Shown: positions 1 through 9,019, counted from the stretch's first letter. The stretch: 32,339 bases of DNA from Syntrophobacterales bacterium (GCA_017881765.1 JADGQN010000004.1:1-32339), one strand, 5' to 3'. Notes: generated by a model from the letters alone, not told the origin. A program made the numbers and translations.

Positions 1-1578
1 CGCACGGAGGGCTCCCGTTCCGGGATCGTCAAGAAGGATTCCGATATCTCCGTTGAAGAGCTTCAACCGGTAATCGTTTGCGATCACCAGCAGAGGCTGC
101 CCCCGGTACCATCTGCCTTCTCGCTTGATGAGCCCTCGCTTTGCGCAGAAGTTCTGTATCATCTGGTTGATAGCGACCACGCCGTAGGGCCCTTCGCGTA
201 GCGCGCAGAGCATATGGAACCTGTTAAAGAGCGTAAAGGCATCGGCGGGCTCGCCGGCCCTCAGGTAATCACTATGATAGCTAAGTGAGTCCCGTTCCAA
301 TACTCCCGCAAGCGCGCCCGCCGAAGGGACATCTTGCCATGAAATGTCGCTGAACACGCCGCTTTCAAGAAGCTCGAGGGCTTCCCTGCCCTTTCCCTCC
401 TTGACGAGCCTGGCCAATCTGCCGATGCCGCTTTGGCTGCCAAAGCGATAATTCTTCTCGAGTACTACCGTCGAATCTATCAGGACTGACCGGTCTTTCT
501 CGGTCTCAGGTGGCTCATGGCCCGTTACCATTTCAATCTGCCGCACGAGAGCTGACGAGAACCTGTTTGCGTCGCCGGACTCACAGATGTCACCGAACAC
601 CGCCCCGGGCTCCACGGATGCGAGTTGGTCCTTGTCACCCAGAAGAATAAGCTGCGCCTCTTCCTTAAGCGCGCTCGCCAGCTTGCTCATAAGGGGAAGG
701 TCGCTCATCGAGGTCTCGTCGATCACTACGACGTCATAGGGCAAGGGATTGTCTCTGTTGAATCGAAAGCCTGCACCGCGGGTCGGCCCGAGCAGACGGT
801 GAATGGTCGATGCCTCTTCCGGGATCAGCGCCTTTACGTCGGATGAACAGTTCAAGGTCGCCTTACTCTCCTTTATGACTTCTTTCAGTCTGGCAGCGGC
901 CTTCCCGGTAGGGGCCGCCAGAGCGATGGCGAGGCTTCGACCTCGTGCCTGCTCCACCATGAGTGCAAGGATCTTTGCCATGGTAAAGGTCTTGCCTGTC
1001 CCGGGACCACCGGAAATAATGGTCAAGCCGTTCAGGACCGCAACCAGGGCCGCAACCTCTTGCCAGTTTACCTCGTCTTGTTTATCATGGGGAAAGAGCC
1101 TTTGAATGCCGTCTTTCAGGAGTTGCTCGTCAACGGGCCTCCGCGGACTTCGCGCTTTTCCAGTAAGCACCTGTGCAAGCTGCGCTTCATACGCCCAGTA
1201 ACGCTGTAAGTAAAGTCGATACTTTTCGTCAAGGATCAATGGCCTGAATTCGCCGGGTGCGCCGACAACCGGGGTTGCCTTCAGCTTGTCTATCCACTGC
1301 GGAAGATCAGGATATCTCTCGGGCGGTACGTCGTGCTCGCTAAATAGATTTCCACGGAGCTGCGCGTGAAAAGTTATCGGTCCGTCCGCCCAGTCGGCCA
1401 GAAGCGCGCAGATATCTCCCTTGCCCACAGCGTTGCTCGCAAGTGCCGCCGCAAACCAGAGGGCTTCGAGTACATCGCCGGATGCACCGGAAGACAATTT
1501 GACCATCCAGTTCGCAAAGTGGCGATCGATCTCGGTAAAGGCTTCGATGTCCGGGGTCTGTCGTGCTGCCTCTGACAT
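1..1578 (-). CDS. recD: RecD, exodeoxyribonuclease V alpha subunit (3' end off window)
   Basis: RecD is the 5'-3' helicase motor of RecBCD, which processes double-strand DNA ends for recombination. The ORF track misses it because it runs off the left edge; I read 526 codons in frame to base 1. Visible are a Walker A motif (GGPGTGKT, about residue 190), a Walker B-type VIDETSM (about 285), LLGDKDQLASVEPGAVFGD (about 305) and NGDIG (about 510), all typical of SF1B RecD helicases. The final helicase motif lies beyond the window. The ATG at 1578 is one base past the recB stop, so translation is probably coupled in the order recC-recB-recD. A short copy of the coding repeat found in recB lies near residues 75-84. 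Family assignment is secure; completeness cannot be judged. Confidence 0.95.
   Translation of the reverse strand, partial: MSEAARQTPDIEAFTEIDRHFANWMVKLSSGASGDVLEALWFAAALASNAVGKGDICALLADWADGPITFHAQLRGNLFSEHDVPPERYPDLPQWIDKLKATPVVGAPGEFRPLILDEKYRLYLQRYWAYEAQLAQVLTGKARSPRRPVDEQLLKDGIQRLFPHDKQDEVNWQEVAALVAVLNGLTIISGGPGTGKTFTMAKILALMVEQARGRSLAIALAAPTGKAAARLKEVIKESKATLNCSSDVKALIPEEASTIHRLLGPTRGAGFRFNRDNPLPYDVVVIDETSMSDLPLMSKLASALKEEAQLILLGDKDQLASVEPGAVFGDICESGDANRFSSALVRQIEMVTGHEPPETEKDRSVLIDSTVVLEKNYRFGSQSGIGRLARLVKEGKGREALELLESGVFSDISWQDVPSAGALAGVLERDSLSYHSDYLRAGEPADAFTLFNRFHMLCALREGPYGVVAINQMIQNFCAKRGLIKREGRWYRGQPLLVIANDYRLKLFNGDIGILLDDPGTGALRA
1329..1355 (-). repeat. Short copy of the in-frame coding repeat, within recD
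   Basis: On the coding strand these 27 bases match the core of the second recB copy at 25 positions. They are read in the same frame, giving RGNLFSEHD against GNLSSEHGE. Just upstream the peptide ITFHAQ recalls TDLHGQ upstream of the first recB copy, so the left arm may also be present in degraded form. The GC-rich downstream part of the recB element is absent. Confidence 0.7.
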
Positions 1579-1579
1579 G

Positions 1580-4500
1580 TTATCTGCCTGTCAAATAGTG
1601 TGCAAGCGCGCTGATGCGCTCGGGGGCAGGCCGGTCAAAGAAAACGCCGTATTCGCCTGTAGGACCCATGCCCCTGAGGAAGAGATAGTATACCCCTCCA
1701 AAGTGCTTCTCATTGTCGTAATCGGGTAGACGCAGTTCCAAGAAGCGGTGCAACGCAACTGCGTACACGTGATATTGGAGCGTGTAGAACTCGCGTTCCA
1801 TCACCGTCATTAGTCTCTCTCTGGCGTAGTCTTCCGGGCTCGCGCCCAGGTAGTTTGATTTCCAATCGACGATGTAGTACCTGTGGTCACGGCGGAACAC
1901 GAGGTCAATATAGCCTTTGAGCATCCCTCTGACAGGCTTGAATCCGAGCCTCTTGATCAGGCCTCCAAGCGACGGATCGGCACGGCCCTCACTAGAGGCA
2001 AAAAAGCTGCCCAACCCCTCCGGCGTGATCAGTTCCAGAGGTACATGGAACTCAACCTCACGGAGACGATCATCCGGTCCAAGTGCGGAAAGGGTGGAGG
2101 AACGCTCGTCGTCTAAAGGAGCGGTAAGCACGTTCTTAATGAGCAGACAGACCGTGTCGACCCAGTCAGCAGCGAAGCCGTAACGGGCAAGTTTTTCTGT
2201 TACCAGCCCGCGTACTTCCTCCGACTCGAAGCGGGCAAAGTCGAGATACTGGAAGATCTCGTGTAAACAGCTCCCTGCCTTTGCGCCTGCCGGAAACGTG
2301 AAAATCGAGAGGCCGGGAGAAACTTCCACCTGCGCAACCAATCCGGTGGCTGGAGGCTCTTCCTGCGCCTGGCTGTCGCGGTCCGGCAACTCCGCCGGCT
2401 CATCTTTCCCTGACGTAAGGGCTGAGAAGCTGGACACCCGCCAATCCCGCTCGATCTGTCCGGTAAAGGGCCTGAGTCGCAGGAGGCCTATCTCCGGGGC
2501 TCGCGTCGCCTCCTCCGCCGGGGAACCCCCATCCGCACGCGGGTACCCGGCCTCCCCCTCTCGCTCGCCGTGCTCGCTAGATAGATTTCCACAGGCTCGT
2601 CCATAGGAATCTATCGGCCGGCAACCGAAGTAATACGGAGTTGTCTGCTCCGGCACCGGCAGCAGTTCGATGGCCCCCTGAGACCTCTCGGCCAGAGACC
2701 TAAGCTCGCCCGTTAACGCGTCGTCCGAGAGGCTCTTCATGTGTGTTTCCAGGGCCGCAAGGTCACACCGGCTCAAGGTTCGGCCATGAAGCAAATAAGC
2801 AAGCGCCGACGTTTCAGAATTGTTGATATAGCCCCAGGCCGCGTAGCACCGGTACTTTGCGCGCGTCAGCGCCACGTACGTCAGTCTGATGTTCTCCGCT
2901 AACTGCTCAGTCTCAGCGCACTCTATGGTTGTCTCGTCCGGGGTCATCGACACATCTACCACGGACTGATAGTTCTCCTCTTTATCATGATAGGTGATGA
3001 CTGATTGAGTGATTCTGGAATCACCCCATAGAAAGGGACAGAAGGTGATCGGGTATTCCAGGCCTTTGCTTTTGTGGATGGTAACGATCTTGACCGCCAG
3101 TTCGTCGGTCTCGAGCCTGATCTGGTGCTCTTCCTCTGCCGTGTCCTGGACCAGGTGGCGCCTTTCGTTCAGCCATTTAAGAAGTCCCTCCACGCCCATC
3201 TTCTCCTGGGTCGCTACCCGGTGCAGCAATTCAAGGAGATGGAGCAGGTTGGTCAAGCGACGCTCTCCGTCAGGAAGTGCGCCGAGCCGGGGTTTGATCT
3301 GCTCACGTGAAACCAGTTTGCGTGCCATGCTGATGAATCCCGAGCGCAGCCAGAGGAGACGATACTCCTCGAACCGCGTAAGCCACTTCTCCCACTCAGT
3401 CTCATCCGCTATCACTGGGGCTCGCGTCGCCCCCTCCACCAGCAAAGCTGGCGGAGCCTCCCCCTCTCGCTCGCCGTGCTCGCTAGACAGATTTCCACGG
3501 GCGACTACGGCACCAGTGGCTTGCCCGTGTAAATCTGTCATACATGCCAGCGCATCCCCCGATATGCCCAGCATCCTCGTCACAAGCGCAACCTTGACCC
3601 TTCCTTCGTCCGTGGGATCGCTGACAGCCTGGAATATCTGTTCCAGTTCCAGAGCCTCATCACTGCCGAAAACAGATTCCCCGGTGTAAACAACGCTGGG
3701 GATGTTCACCTGCCTCAATACGGATTGCACCTCGCGGGCTTCCCTGTTCGTACGCACGATAACAGCAAGATCGCTTGCACCCACAGGCCGGCTGCCGATT
3801 AAGGCCTTGCCGCGGCCTCCCAATTCCAGAAGCCTTCCGATCTCAAAGCAGACAGCCTTGTAGAGCACCTCCCGGGCCGAACCTCTCGTAAGAGGCTTGC
3901 CCTCCATCTTGCGCGCGAGCAGCCATAGCTTGAAGGGCGAAGGATCGGGCCGGCCATCAAAAGTGAGCTCTTCCGGCGCGGTTCTTCTTCCCATGACCGG
4001 GAGATACTCCAGCGCATCGAGCAGAAAGGGAGCATCGGGTCTGTCAAAGATGGCGTTGACGGCCCTGATGAGCGGCCCTGAAGAGCGCCAGTTTGTGTCC
4101 AGGGTAAAGTGCTGCGCGACATCGCCTGAAGCCCTGATGTACGCGAACACATCCGCTCCGCGGAAGCCAAAAATAGCCTGTTTCGGGTCGCCTATGAGAA
4201 AGAGTGTGGCGTTTTCATAGCCGTATATTTTCTTGAATATCGCGTACTGTAAGGGATCCGTGTCCTGAAACTCATCGATGAGCGCCGCCTTGTACCGCCT
4301 TCTGAGCGAGGCCGCAAGCCCTGAGCCCCCCACTCCTTCGAGCGCCTCAAACAGATCGAGGAGAAGGTCGTTGAAGGTACGCACATTCCTGTCCAGCTTT
4401 CTCTTCGAAGATTCTCGTTTGACAAAATCGATCAGTTCGCTTCGCACGTCGGCGAGTTTTTCATCGTAGCACGTGATCGTATCCGCAAGCCTCTCGCGAA

Positions 4501-5437
4501 GCGCTTCGCACTTCTTAAAAAAGGGGTGTGCAGGAGGTTGGGCCTGTTTTTTCAGCGCTGTTCGTTTCACCGGCGGATCAAAGCAGACATAAGGCAGGGC
4601 ATCAGAAGACGGCAAGAAGTAGCCTGACGAGAAATAGGTGTCAAGCTGCTCAATCAATCGCTCCACGGCTTTCGGGGTATATATAGACCTGTTGAGGCCC
4701 GCGTCCTGCGTGAGGATATCCAATATTTCCCGGCGCGAAGCGGGCCATGAGCCGGCAGTATCGGAGAAAGCAGCCAGACACGCCTGTTCGGCTGCATCAG
4801 GCATTATCTCTTTCTGCGCACGTCCTCCCCCCTTCACGCGCAGAAAGGGATTTCTCCCACAGAGACGTATAAGCTTCAAAAGCTCTTCCGGATTCACCCA
4901 GGTGCGAATGCAGCTGAAGAACTGACTCGAACCCCCGGAAAAATTTATCCTCCAGAAATCATGGACCATCTCTTTGATCATGTCTGTTTCATCTTCCAAC
5001 AGTTCCGTATCGAAGAGTGACCCGCTCTCAAACGCATGGTTATGCAAAGCCCGCAAACAGAAACCGTGGATGGTGAAAATGGCCGCTTCATCAAAGCTGC
5101 GTAAAGCGTCGGTCAGGAATCGCCTTGCCCGATCATGATCTGTCGCCCTCGATACCAGTCCCGCGAGAAAGTCGTCTGTGCCCGCTCCATACGTGAAGGC
5201 TAGAAGCGCCTCCTTGATCCTCGTGCGTATCCTGCCTTTCAGCTCGTCCGTTGCGGCTTTCGTGAAGGTAACCACAAGGATCTCTTTAGTCGAAAGGCCT
5301 CTTTCAACGAGTAACCTCACGTAGAGGCCGGCAAGGGCATAGGTCTTGCCTGTGCCTGCACTTGCTTCCACAAGAGTCCATCCCGTGAGAGGGACCTCGT
5401 GCGGGTCAAAGTTGGCCGGAGCCATCCGTGGGTCCAT
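1580..5437 (-). CDS. recB: RecB, exodeoxyribonuclease V beta subunit (helicase-nuclease)
   Basis: RecB is the 3'-5' SF1A helicase and the only nuclease of RecBCD. Walker A is EASAGTGKT near residue 30, Walker B-type IDEFQDTDPLQY near 388, motif V TIHKSKGLEYP near 790 and motif VI LTYVALTRAKY near 855. The C-terminal nuclease shows GSCLHEIFQ, GYIDLVF and VDWKSN (about 1190), matching the metal-binding residues of the family. At about 1285 aa it is longer than E. coli RecB (about 1180). Part of the excess is two repeat-encoded inserts near residues 634-674 and 942-981. The start is ATG 5437 or GTG 5440. Both overlap the recC stop (GTGATG), and AGGAG lies 8 or 5 bases upstream. No ptrA homologue separates recC from recB, unlike E. 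coli. Confidence 0.97.
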   Translation of the reverse strand: MDPRMAPANFDPHEVPLTGWTLVEASAGTGKTYALAGLYVRLLVERGLSTKEILVVTFTKAATDELKGRIRTRIKEALLAFTYGAGTDDFLAGLVSRATDHDRARRFLTDALRSFDEAAIFTIHGFCLRALHNHAFESGSLFDTELLEDETDMIKEMVHDFWRINFSGGSSQFFSCIRTWVNPEELLKLIRLCGRNPFLRVKGGGRAQKEIMPDAAEQACLAAFSDTAGSWPASRREILDILTQDAGLNRSIYTPKAVERLIEQLDTYFSSGYFLPSSDALPYVCFDPPVKRTALKKQAQPPAHPFFKKCEALRERLADTITCYDEKLADVRSELIDFVKRESSKRKLDRNVRTFNDLLLDLFEALEGVGGSGLAASLRRRYKAALIDEFQDTDPLQYAIFKKIYGYENATLFLIGDPKQAIFGFRGADVFAYIRASGDVAQHFTLDTNWRSSGPLIRAVNAIFDRPDAPFLLDALEYLPVMGRRTAPEELTFDGRPDPSPFKLWLLARKMEGKPLTRGSAREVLYKAVCFEIGRLLELGGRGKALIGSRPVGASDLAVIVRTNREAREVQSVLRQVNIPSVVYTGESVFGSDEALELEQIFQAVSDPTDEGRVKVALVTRMLGISGDALACMTDLHGQATGAVVARGNLSSEHGEREGEAPPALLVEGATRAPVIADETEWEKWLTRFEEYRLLWLRSGFISMARKLVSREQIKPRLGALPDGERRLTNLLHLLELLHRVATQEKMGVEGLLKWLNERRHLVQDTAEEEHQIRLETDELAVKIVTIHKSKGLEYPITFCPFLWGDSRITQSVITYHDKEENYQSVVDVSMTPDETTIECAETEQLAENIRLTYVALTRAKYRCYAAWGYINNSETSALAYLLHGRTLSRCDLAALETHMKSLSDDALTGELRSLAERSQGAIELLPVPEQTTPYYFGCRPIDSYGRACGNLSSEHGEREGEAGYPRADGGSPAEEATRAPEIGLLRLRPFTGQIERDWRVSSFSALTSGKDEPAELPDRDSQAQEEPPATGLVAQVEVSPGLSIFTFPAGAKAGSCLHEIFQYLDFARFESEEVRGLVTEKLARYGFAADWVDTVCLLIKNVLTAPLDDERSSTLSALGPDDRLREVEFHVPLELITPEGLGSFFASSEGRADPSLGGLIKRLGFKPVRGMLKGYIDLVFRRDHRYYIVDWKSNYLGASPEDYARERLMTVMEREFYTLQYHVYAVALHRFLELRLPDYDNEKHFGGVYYLFLRGMGPTGEYGVFFDRPAPERISALAHYLTGR
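2496..2615 (-). repeat. In-frame palindromic coding repeat, recB copy 2
   Basis: The element contains a 43-base segment (2550-2592) identical at 42 positions to recB copy 1, and a shared 15-base end (GGGGCTCGCGTCGCC at 2496-2510). Between them are 39 bases unrelated to copy 1 that hold their own hairpins (GCCGGG/CCCGGC, and GGGG-AA-CCCC). The outer arms GATAGATTTCC and GGAATCTATC are near-complementary. On the coding strand it reads GNLSSEHGEREGEAGYPRAD and continues without a stop. It falls in the probable linker between the helicase and nuclease domains. Confidence 0.85.
3417..3538 (-). repeat. In-frame palindromic coding repeat, recB copy 1
   Basis: It starts with a 16-base inverted repeat matching at 15 of 16 positions (3487-3502 against 3523-3538). 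It continues through the 43-base conserved segment (3456-3498), a central hairpin (CCACCAGC-AAA-GCTGGCGG, 3436-3454) and the shared 15-base end (3417-3431). The spacing between conserved parts is 24 bases here and 39 in copy 2, a difference of 15, so the frame is kept. The coding-strand product is ARGNLSSEHGEREGEAPPAL, inside the RecB helicase region. Confidence 0.87.
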
Positions 5438-8400
5438 CACGCCCTCTCCTGATGTTCCATCAGCGGATCAAAAACCAATTGGGCAATCTCTTTGAACGGA
5501 TCGGCAAACGGATCAAGCTCTCCAAAGCAGAGACTGAGGTAGGGGTCAGCACCTTCCGACGGGCGCCCGGGGGCAAACTCCGAACCCTCCCACGCGGTCT
5601 GTGCTGCCCTCAGAGCCTCACTCACTGCTGCGCCCTTGCTCAGGCGTTCCGCAAAAGCCAGCGAGGTTTCCGGGAAAAACCTGAGGGGCTCCTTGACTCC
5701 TTGCCAGTAAAGATGAAGCAGCATCTCGATTATTGCGCCCGCACCTTCGATAGGCTGGAGAGCCCAGGTCTTGTCCATGGTGATCAAACGGGTCGTAAGG
5801 GGGTATCCCTCCTTCCTTACCAGGTTGAGCAGCAAATGATCCATCCAGCACGCAAGATGATAACTGGCCTTGTCCTTGGCAAAATGATAGGTGACCAGGG
5901 CTGATGGCCAGACGTTATCGATACGCCCCGATATCCTGAATCCTGCTATCATAGCATCGACCTCGACCGGCGGTAGGGCGCGATCGGTTACGTGCGGCCG
6001 GATATCTTTAGAAAAAGCTTCGACTTCATTAATCAACCCAGTGAACGCGAGGTCCCCGGGCGTCCCGGGAGGGAGAATGCCTTGCGCACGCGCCACAGCT
6101 TTGTAAGAGTTCAGTTCCTTATCCGCTAAAGCCTTTCTGATCAGCCCATTGCCCAAGGCGTAGCGGTCGAGGATGTCCAACGAAAAAGGTTCCTCTCCCT
6201 TGAGGGTGAGGTCACGCTCTTCCAGATAAATGCCCAACCTGTGCCGGAGAAGATAACGGGCCGGGTTTTGATAAAATCTCTTCAGATCCTGGACGGAGAC
6301 GTACTTCCATTCAGGGGCCGGCTCGCTCAAGGGCTTTGATATGAATGGAGCCTGCTTGAGCCGTGCGTTTGATCGGGCATGTGCAGTATCGAAATCCTCT
6401 TCCGAATAACTGAAGAGCCGCCCGTCGCCCGCGAAATAGGCAGGGCTGAAGGCCTGGAGGCGATGGCTCGTCACGAGAAGATTCGCGACTGTGGAGGAAT
6501 CCGGCACCGAGAAACCCTGGTCGCAGTAATCGAGTAGCTCGCTCACCAGCACCGAGGGTGGAATAACGCTATTATCCCGGACGTTCTGGCCTATGTAACT
6601 TATATAGAAGAGATCCCTGGCAGAGAGCACGGCCTCCAGAAACAGGTACCGGTCCTCGTCGCGAAGCGAGCGGTCTCCTGCTTGCGGATCCTGGCTGATA
6701 AGGTCAAAGCTCACGGGACGCTCCTCCCGCGGATACGCATCATTGTTCATACCGATGAGAGCCACTACCCGGAACGGGATGCTCCTCATGGGCAGCATCT
6801 CGCAAAAAGTGACACCGCCCGTAAGGAACCCTCGAGAAAGTTGCTCAGTCCCGAGACGCGTTGACAGGTAATAGCGAACCACCTCAATCTCCACCGGATC
6901 CGTAAATTCTGAAAGTTCCTGGAGACGCCGGAGCTCTCTGAGTTGACCCTTCAAAAGCTCCATATCATGGGCCGTTTCCTCATCTTCCGTAAGGAAGATC
7001 GATCTCAGTCGCTCAAAAAGATCACTCCATTCAGCAAGCGTTCGGGGCGTCTCGAGGGCCCGCACAGCGTCGAAGAGCTGCTCCAAGAACTCAAGAAGAC
7101 GCCCGAGTATCTCCGCTTCATCACCTTCTACATCACGGTAAGGAAGCCGGTCCATGAAAAGTTTTTCTTCATCAACCTGCAGCGCATATCCAAGGATGAG
7201 ACGCTCGATACCGGCCTTCCAGCTGTTCTCCTCGAAGGCAGGCAAACCGAAGCCTGCCCGGTGCTCTCCATCGATCCCCCAGCGTATGCGCGTGTCAACC
7301 ACCCACCGAAGAATCACGTCGACGTCCTCATCCGGAAGGCCAAACTTGTTCCTCACAGCCGGCGAGCTGAGCACATCCATGATTTGCGAGGCCTGGAGAC
7401 GGCTTTTACACAGACCTATGATCTTGAGAAAGAGATCAATGACGTAGCTCTCGGCGGGTGCCCGCCTGTCGGCTATGGAATAAGGGATCCGCATCCCTTC
7501 ATCCCGGGGAGCGTCAAACACAGCCGTTATATAAGGCGCGTACGTCTCTATATTGGGAGTCATCACGAGTACGTCCCGGGGAGCAAGGCCCTGGTGCGTT
7601 TCAAAAAGAGTGAGCAGCGTATCGTACAAGACCTCGACCTCGCGCCACGGACCGTGACAGGAATGGACCTGAATAGACGTATCATCAGGGTTGATGATCG
7701 TCTTCGGACCGCTCTCCCCTCTGTTCCGGAGGTTGAGAACGTCAGACTGAATAGCGCAAAGCAACGACTCCTCTCCCGGATCAATGAAATCAGAAACAGG
7801 CTCCGAATCCAGGTCGAGAATGGCGCGGAAGAAATCGCGCCCCAGTTTGCCGAGAGATGCGAGAAGCGGATTTCCTATCTCAAAATGAAGCTCGGCCGGA
7901 AAAGATGATTTCTCTCCCTCTGCCCGTTCGACACTGACAATCTTTCTTTCCGGTACAATGTCTGCCCAGTATTCCCTGGAGGGATTGAGAAGAAACAGGT
8001 GTACCGGGATGCGATTCGCAAGGGCTTTTAAAACTTCAAGGTGGTAGCGTGGCAACGCCGGTATACCGAAAACAGAGATGCGCTCGGGCAGACCATGGAG
8101 GTCATGGGGGGCGCCACTGCCATGCACGTCGGAAAGAATCGTGGTCGTCTCTCTCCAGACCCTGGCCCGGTGCGTGTACCCCTCTTTCCGGTAAAGAAGA
8201 CGCCAGAGTTGGGCCTGCCAGTGGTGTTCAATACCCCGATCCCATCCGAGTACCTGTTCCGGCCGATAGACAGCATACGTGTCGAAGACGTCCGCAATGC
8301 GCTCTGCCAGTTGGAGCTTTTTCAAGCTGAGCTGGGTGTTACCAAAGTACAGGCGTAAGGCTTCAAAGCCTTCCTTTTCGAGACAATCGGGCAAGGCCTT

Positions 8401-8691
8401 TACGATACGCCACGCGTTTACCTCCGTGCTCAGGCGGTCAAAATCGGGTACCTTCTCAGAGACCGCTTTGAATACCTCCCACGTAAACCTGTTGGGAAAA
8501 GGGAAGCTGCAGTTTGCCCAGACACCCACCCTTGACGCAAGCTCCATGGAGAGCCAGCGCTCCATGCCTTTGCTCTGGACGATGATCACTTCACCCACAA
8601 ACGGCGAAGAGAGGGGCTTGGCAACTACTGCGGCCAGCCGCTCTGCAAGTGTTTCAAGACGGTTACTTGTGTAAATGTTCAACCCTGACAT
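5437..8691 (-). CDS. recC: RecC, exodeoxyribonuclease V gamma subunit
   Basis: RecC is the Chi-scanning, catalytically dead helicase/nuclease-like scaffold that splits DNA strands to RecB and RecD. The N-terminus carries the family signature SKGMERWLSMELASRVGVWA followed by NCSFPFPNRF (about residues 40-70). Later segments include RIPYSIADRR and a central GVTFCEMLPMRSIPFRVVAL with GMNNDAYPR, both typical of RecC. Length is 1084 aa against about 1120 in E. coli. The stop overlaps the recB start, so this is the first gene of a recC-recB-recD operon. No strong Shine-Dalgarno precedes ATG 8691. A long antisense ORF (6943-7908) is a shadow. Confidence 0.96.
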   Translation of the reverse strand: MSGLNIYTSNRLETLAERLAAVVAKPLSSPFVGEVIIVQSKGMERWLSMELASRVGVWANCSFPFPNRFTWEVFKAVSEKVPDFDRLSTEVNAWRIVKALPDCLEKEGFEALRLYFGNTQLSLKKLQLAERIADVFDTYAVYRPEQVLGWDRGIEHHWQAQLWRLLYRKEGYTHRARVWRETTTILSDVHGSGAPHDLHGLPERISVFGIPALPRYHLEVLKALANRIPVHLFLLNPSREYWADIVPERKIVSVERAEGEKSSFPAELHFEIGNPLLASLGKLGRDFFRAILDLDSEPVSDFIDPGEESLLCAIQSDVLNLRNRGESGPKTIINPDDTSIQVHSCHGPWREVEVLYDTLLTLFETHQGLAPRDVLVMTPNIETYAPYITAVFDAPRDEGMRIPYSIADRRAPAESYVIDLFLKIIGLCKSRLQASQIMDVLSSPAVRNKFGLPDEDVDVILRWVVDTRIRWGIDGEHRAGFGLPAFEENSWKAGIERLILGYALQVDEEKLFMDRLPYRDVEGDEAEILGRLLEFLEQLFDAVRALETPRTLAEWSDLFERLRSIFLTEDEETAHDMELLKGQLRELRRLQELSEFTDPVEIEVVRYYLSTRLGTEQLSRGFLTGGVTFCEMLPMRSIPFRVVALIGMNNDAYPREERPVSFDLISQDPQAGDRSLRDEDRYLFLEAVLSARDLFYISYIGQNVRDNSVIPPSVLVSELLDYCDQGFSVPDSSTVANLLVTSHRLQAFSPAYFAGDGRLFSYSEEDFDTAHARSNARLKQAPFISKPLSEPAPEWKYVSVQDLKRFYQNPARYLLRHRLGIYLEERDLTLKGEEPFSLDILDRYALGNGLIRKALADKELNSYKAVARAQGILPPGTPGDLAFTGLINEVEAFSKDIRPHVTDRALPPVEVDAMIAGFRISGRIDNVWPSALVTYHFAKDKASYHLACWMDHLLLNLVRKEGYPLTTRLITMDKTWALQPIEGAGAIIEMLLHLYWQGVKEPLRFFPETSLAFAERLSKGAAVSEALRAAQTAWEGSEFAPGRPSEGADPYLSLCFGELDPFADPFKEIAQLVFDPLMEHQERA

Positions 8692-8711
8692 CAGTGCACG
8701 ACCGTGCGAAT

Positions 8712-8720
8712 ATCATAGCA
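8712..8720 (-). promoter_or_regulatory. Candidate extended -10 promoter for recCBD
   Basis: On the minus strand the sequence reads TGCTATGAT, an extended -10 element, about 20 bases upstream of the recC ATG. No good -35 hexamer lies 17 bases further up. The predicted leader would be only about 14 bases, in keeping with the weak ribosome binding site. Confidence 0.4.
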
Positions 8721-8731
8721 GAGTTGCAATG

Positions 8732-8938
8732 CGACCGCTACGCTTAAGGACCGCCACCTGCGATGGCTTGAGGACCACTGCGTTCGAGGAGCTGCCTTCG
8801 GCCTTGAGGTAGTTGCCTCAAGTCGCCGCAGGCGACGCTCCTTAAGGGAACTAAGTTTCCGGTCCTTGAGCCTCGCCACAGGCGGGGCGGTCCTCGAAGC
8901 ACGCCCGAGGGGGTGCTGGTCCTTAAGCGTAGCGGTCG
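8732..8938. repeat. Composite hairpin array with 21-bp perfect inverted terminal arms
   Basis: The arms 8732-8752 and 8918-8938 are perfect reverse complements over 21 bases (including GGTCCTTAAGCGTAGCGG). Inside, a ten-base unit of the form GGTCCTTRAG or its complement recurs at least five times in both orientations. The copies alternate with different small hairpins: GTCGCC-GCA-GGCGAC, CTTGAGG/CCTCAAG and CCTCGCC-ACA-GGCGGGG. The stretch 8692-9019 has no convincing gene. It holds this array plus promoters pointing outward on each side. It may be a BIME-like repeat cluster or a structured RNA. Confidence 0.8.
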
Positions 8939-8949
8939 TCACCGCCCGC

Positions 8950-8977
8950 TTGTTTTTGACGGCAGGTGTGCTATAGT
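8950..8977 (+). promoter_or_regulatory. Candidate sigma-70 promoter for the Cys-rich protein gene
   Basis: TTGTTT is followed after 16 bases by an extended -10, TGCTATAGT. The predicted start is about 35 bases upstream of ATG 9020, leaving room for the AAGGAG ribosome binding site at 9004-9009. Confidence 0.45.
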
Positions 8978-9019
8978 TAGAAAGCAAGGCTCAGCCATAA
9001 CTCAAGGAGTCGAACCGAT

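Noticed and set aside
3436-3443. E. coli Chi octamer (GCTGGTGG on the recB coding strand) inside recB repeat copy 1
   Set aside because: One octamer is expected by chance in tens of kilobases, it is explained by the hairpin, and the Chi sequence of this organism is unknown.
3009-3689. 226-aa plus-strand ORF with Ser/Arg-rich product
   Set aside because: Antisense shadow of recB with biased low-complexity composition. Its SRSPCSLDRFP peptide is only the reverse reading of the repeat.
6943-7908. 321-aa plus-strand ORF
   Set aside because: It lies wholly antisense to recC, whose protein matches its family throughout; the ORF has no recognisable domain.
8732-8938. Possible CRISPR array
   Set aside because: The repeated unit is only about ten bases, occurs in both orientations with short self-complementary spacers, and no cas gene is near.
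8691-8987. 98-aa minus-strand ORF upstream of recC
   Set aside because: It translates the hairpin array (repeated LKD-like words) and ends at the recC start; composition is not protein-like.
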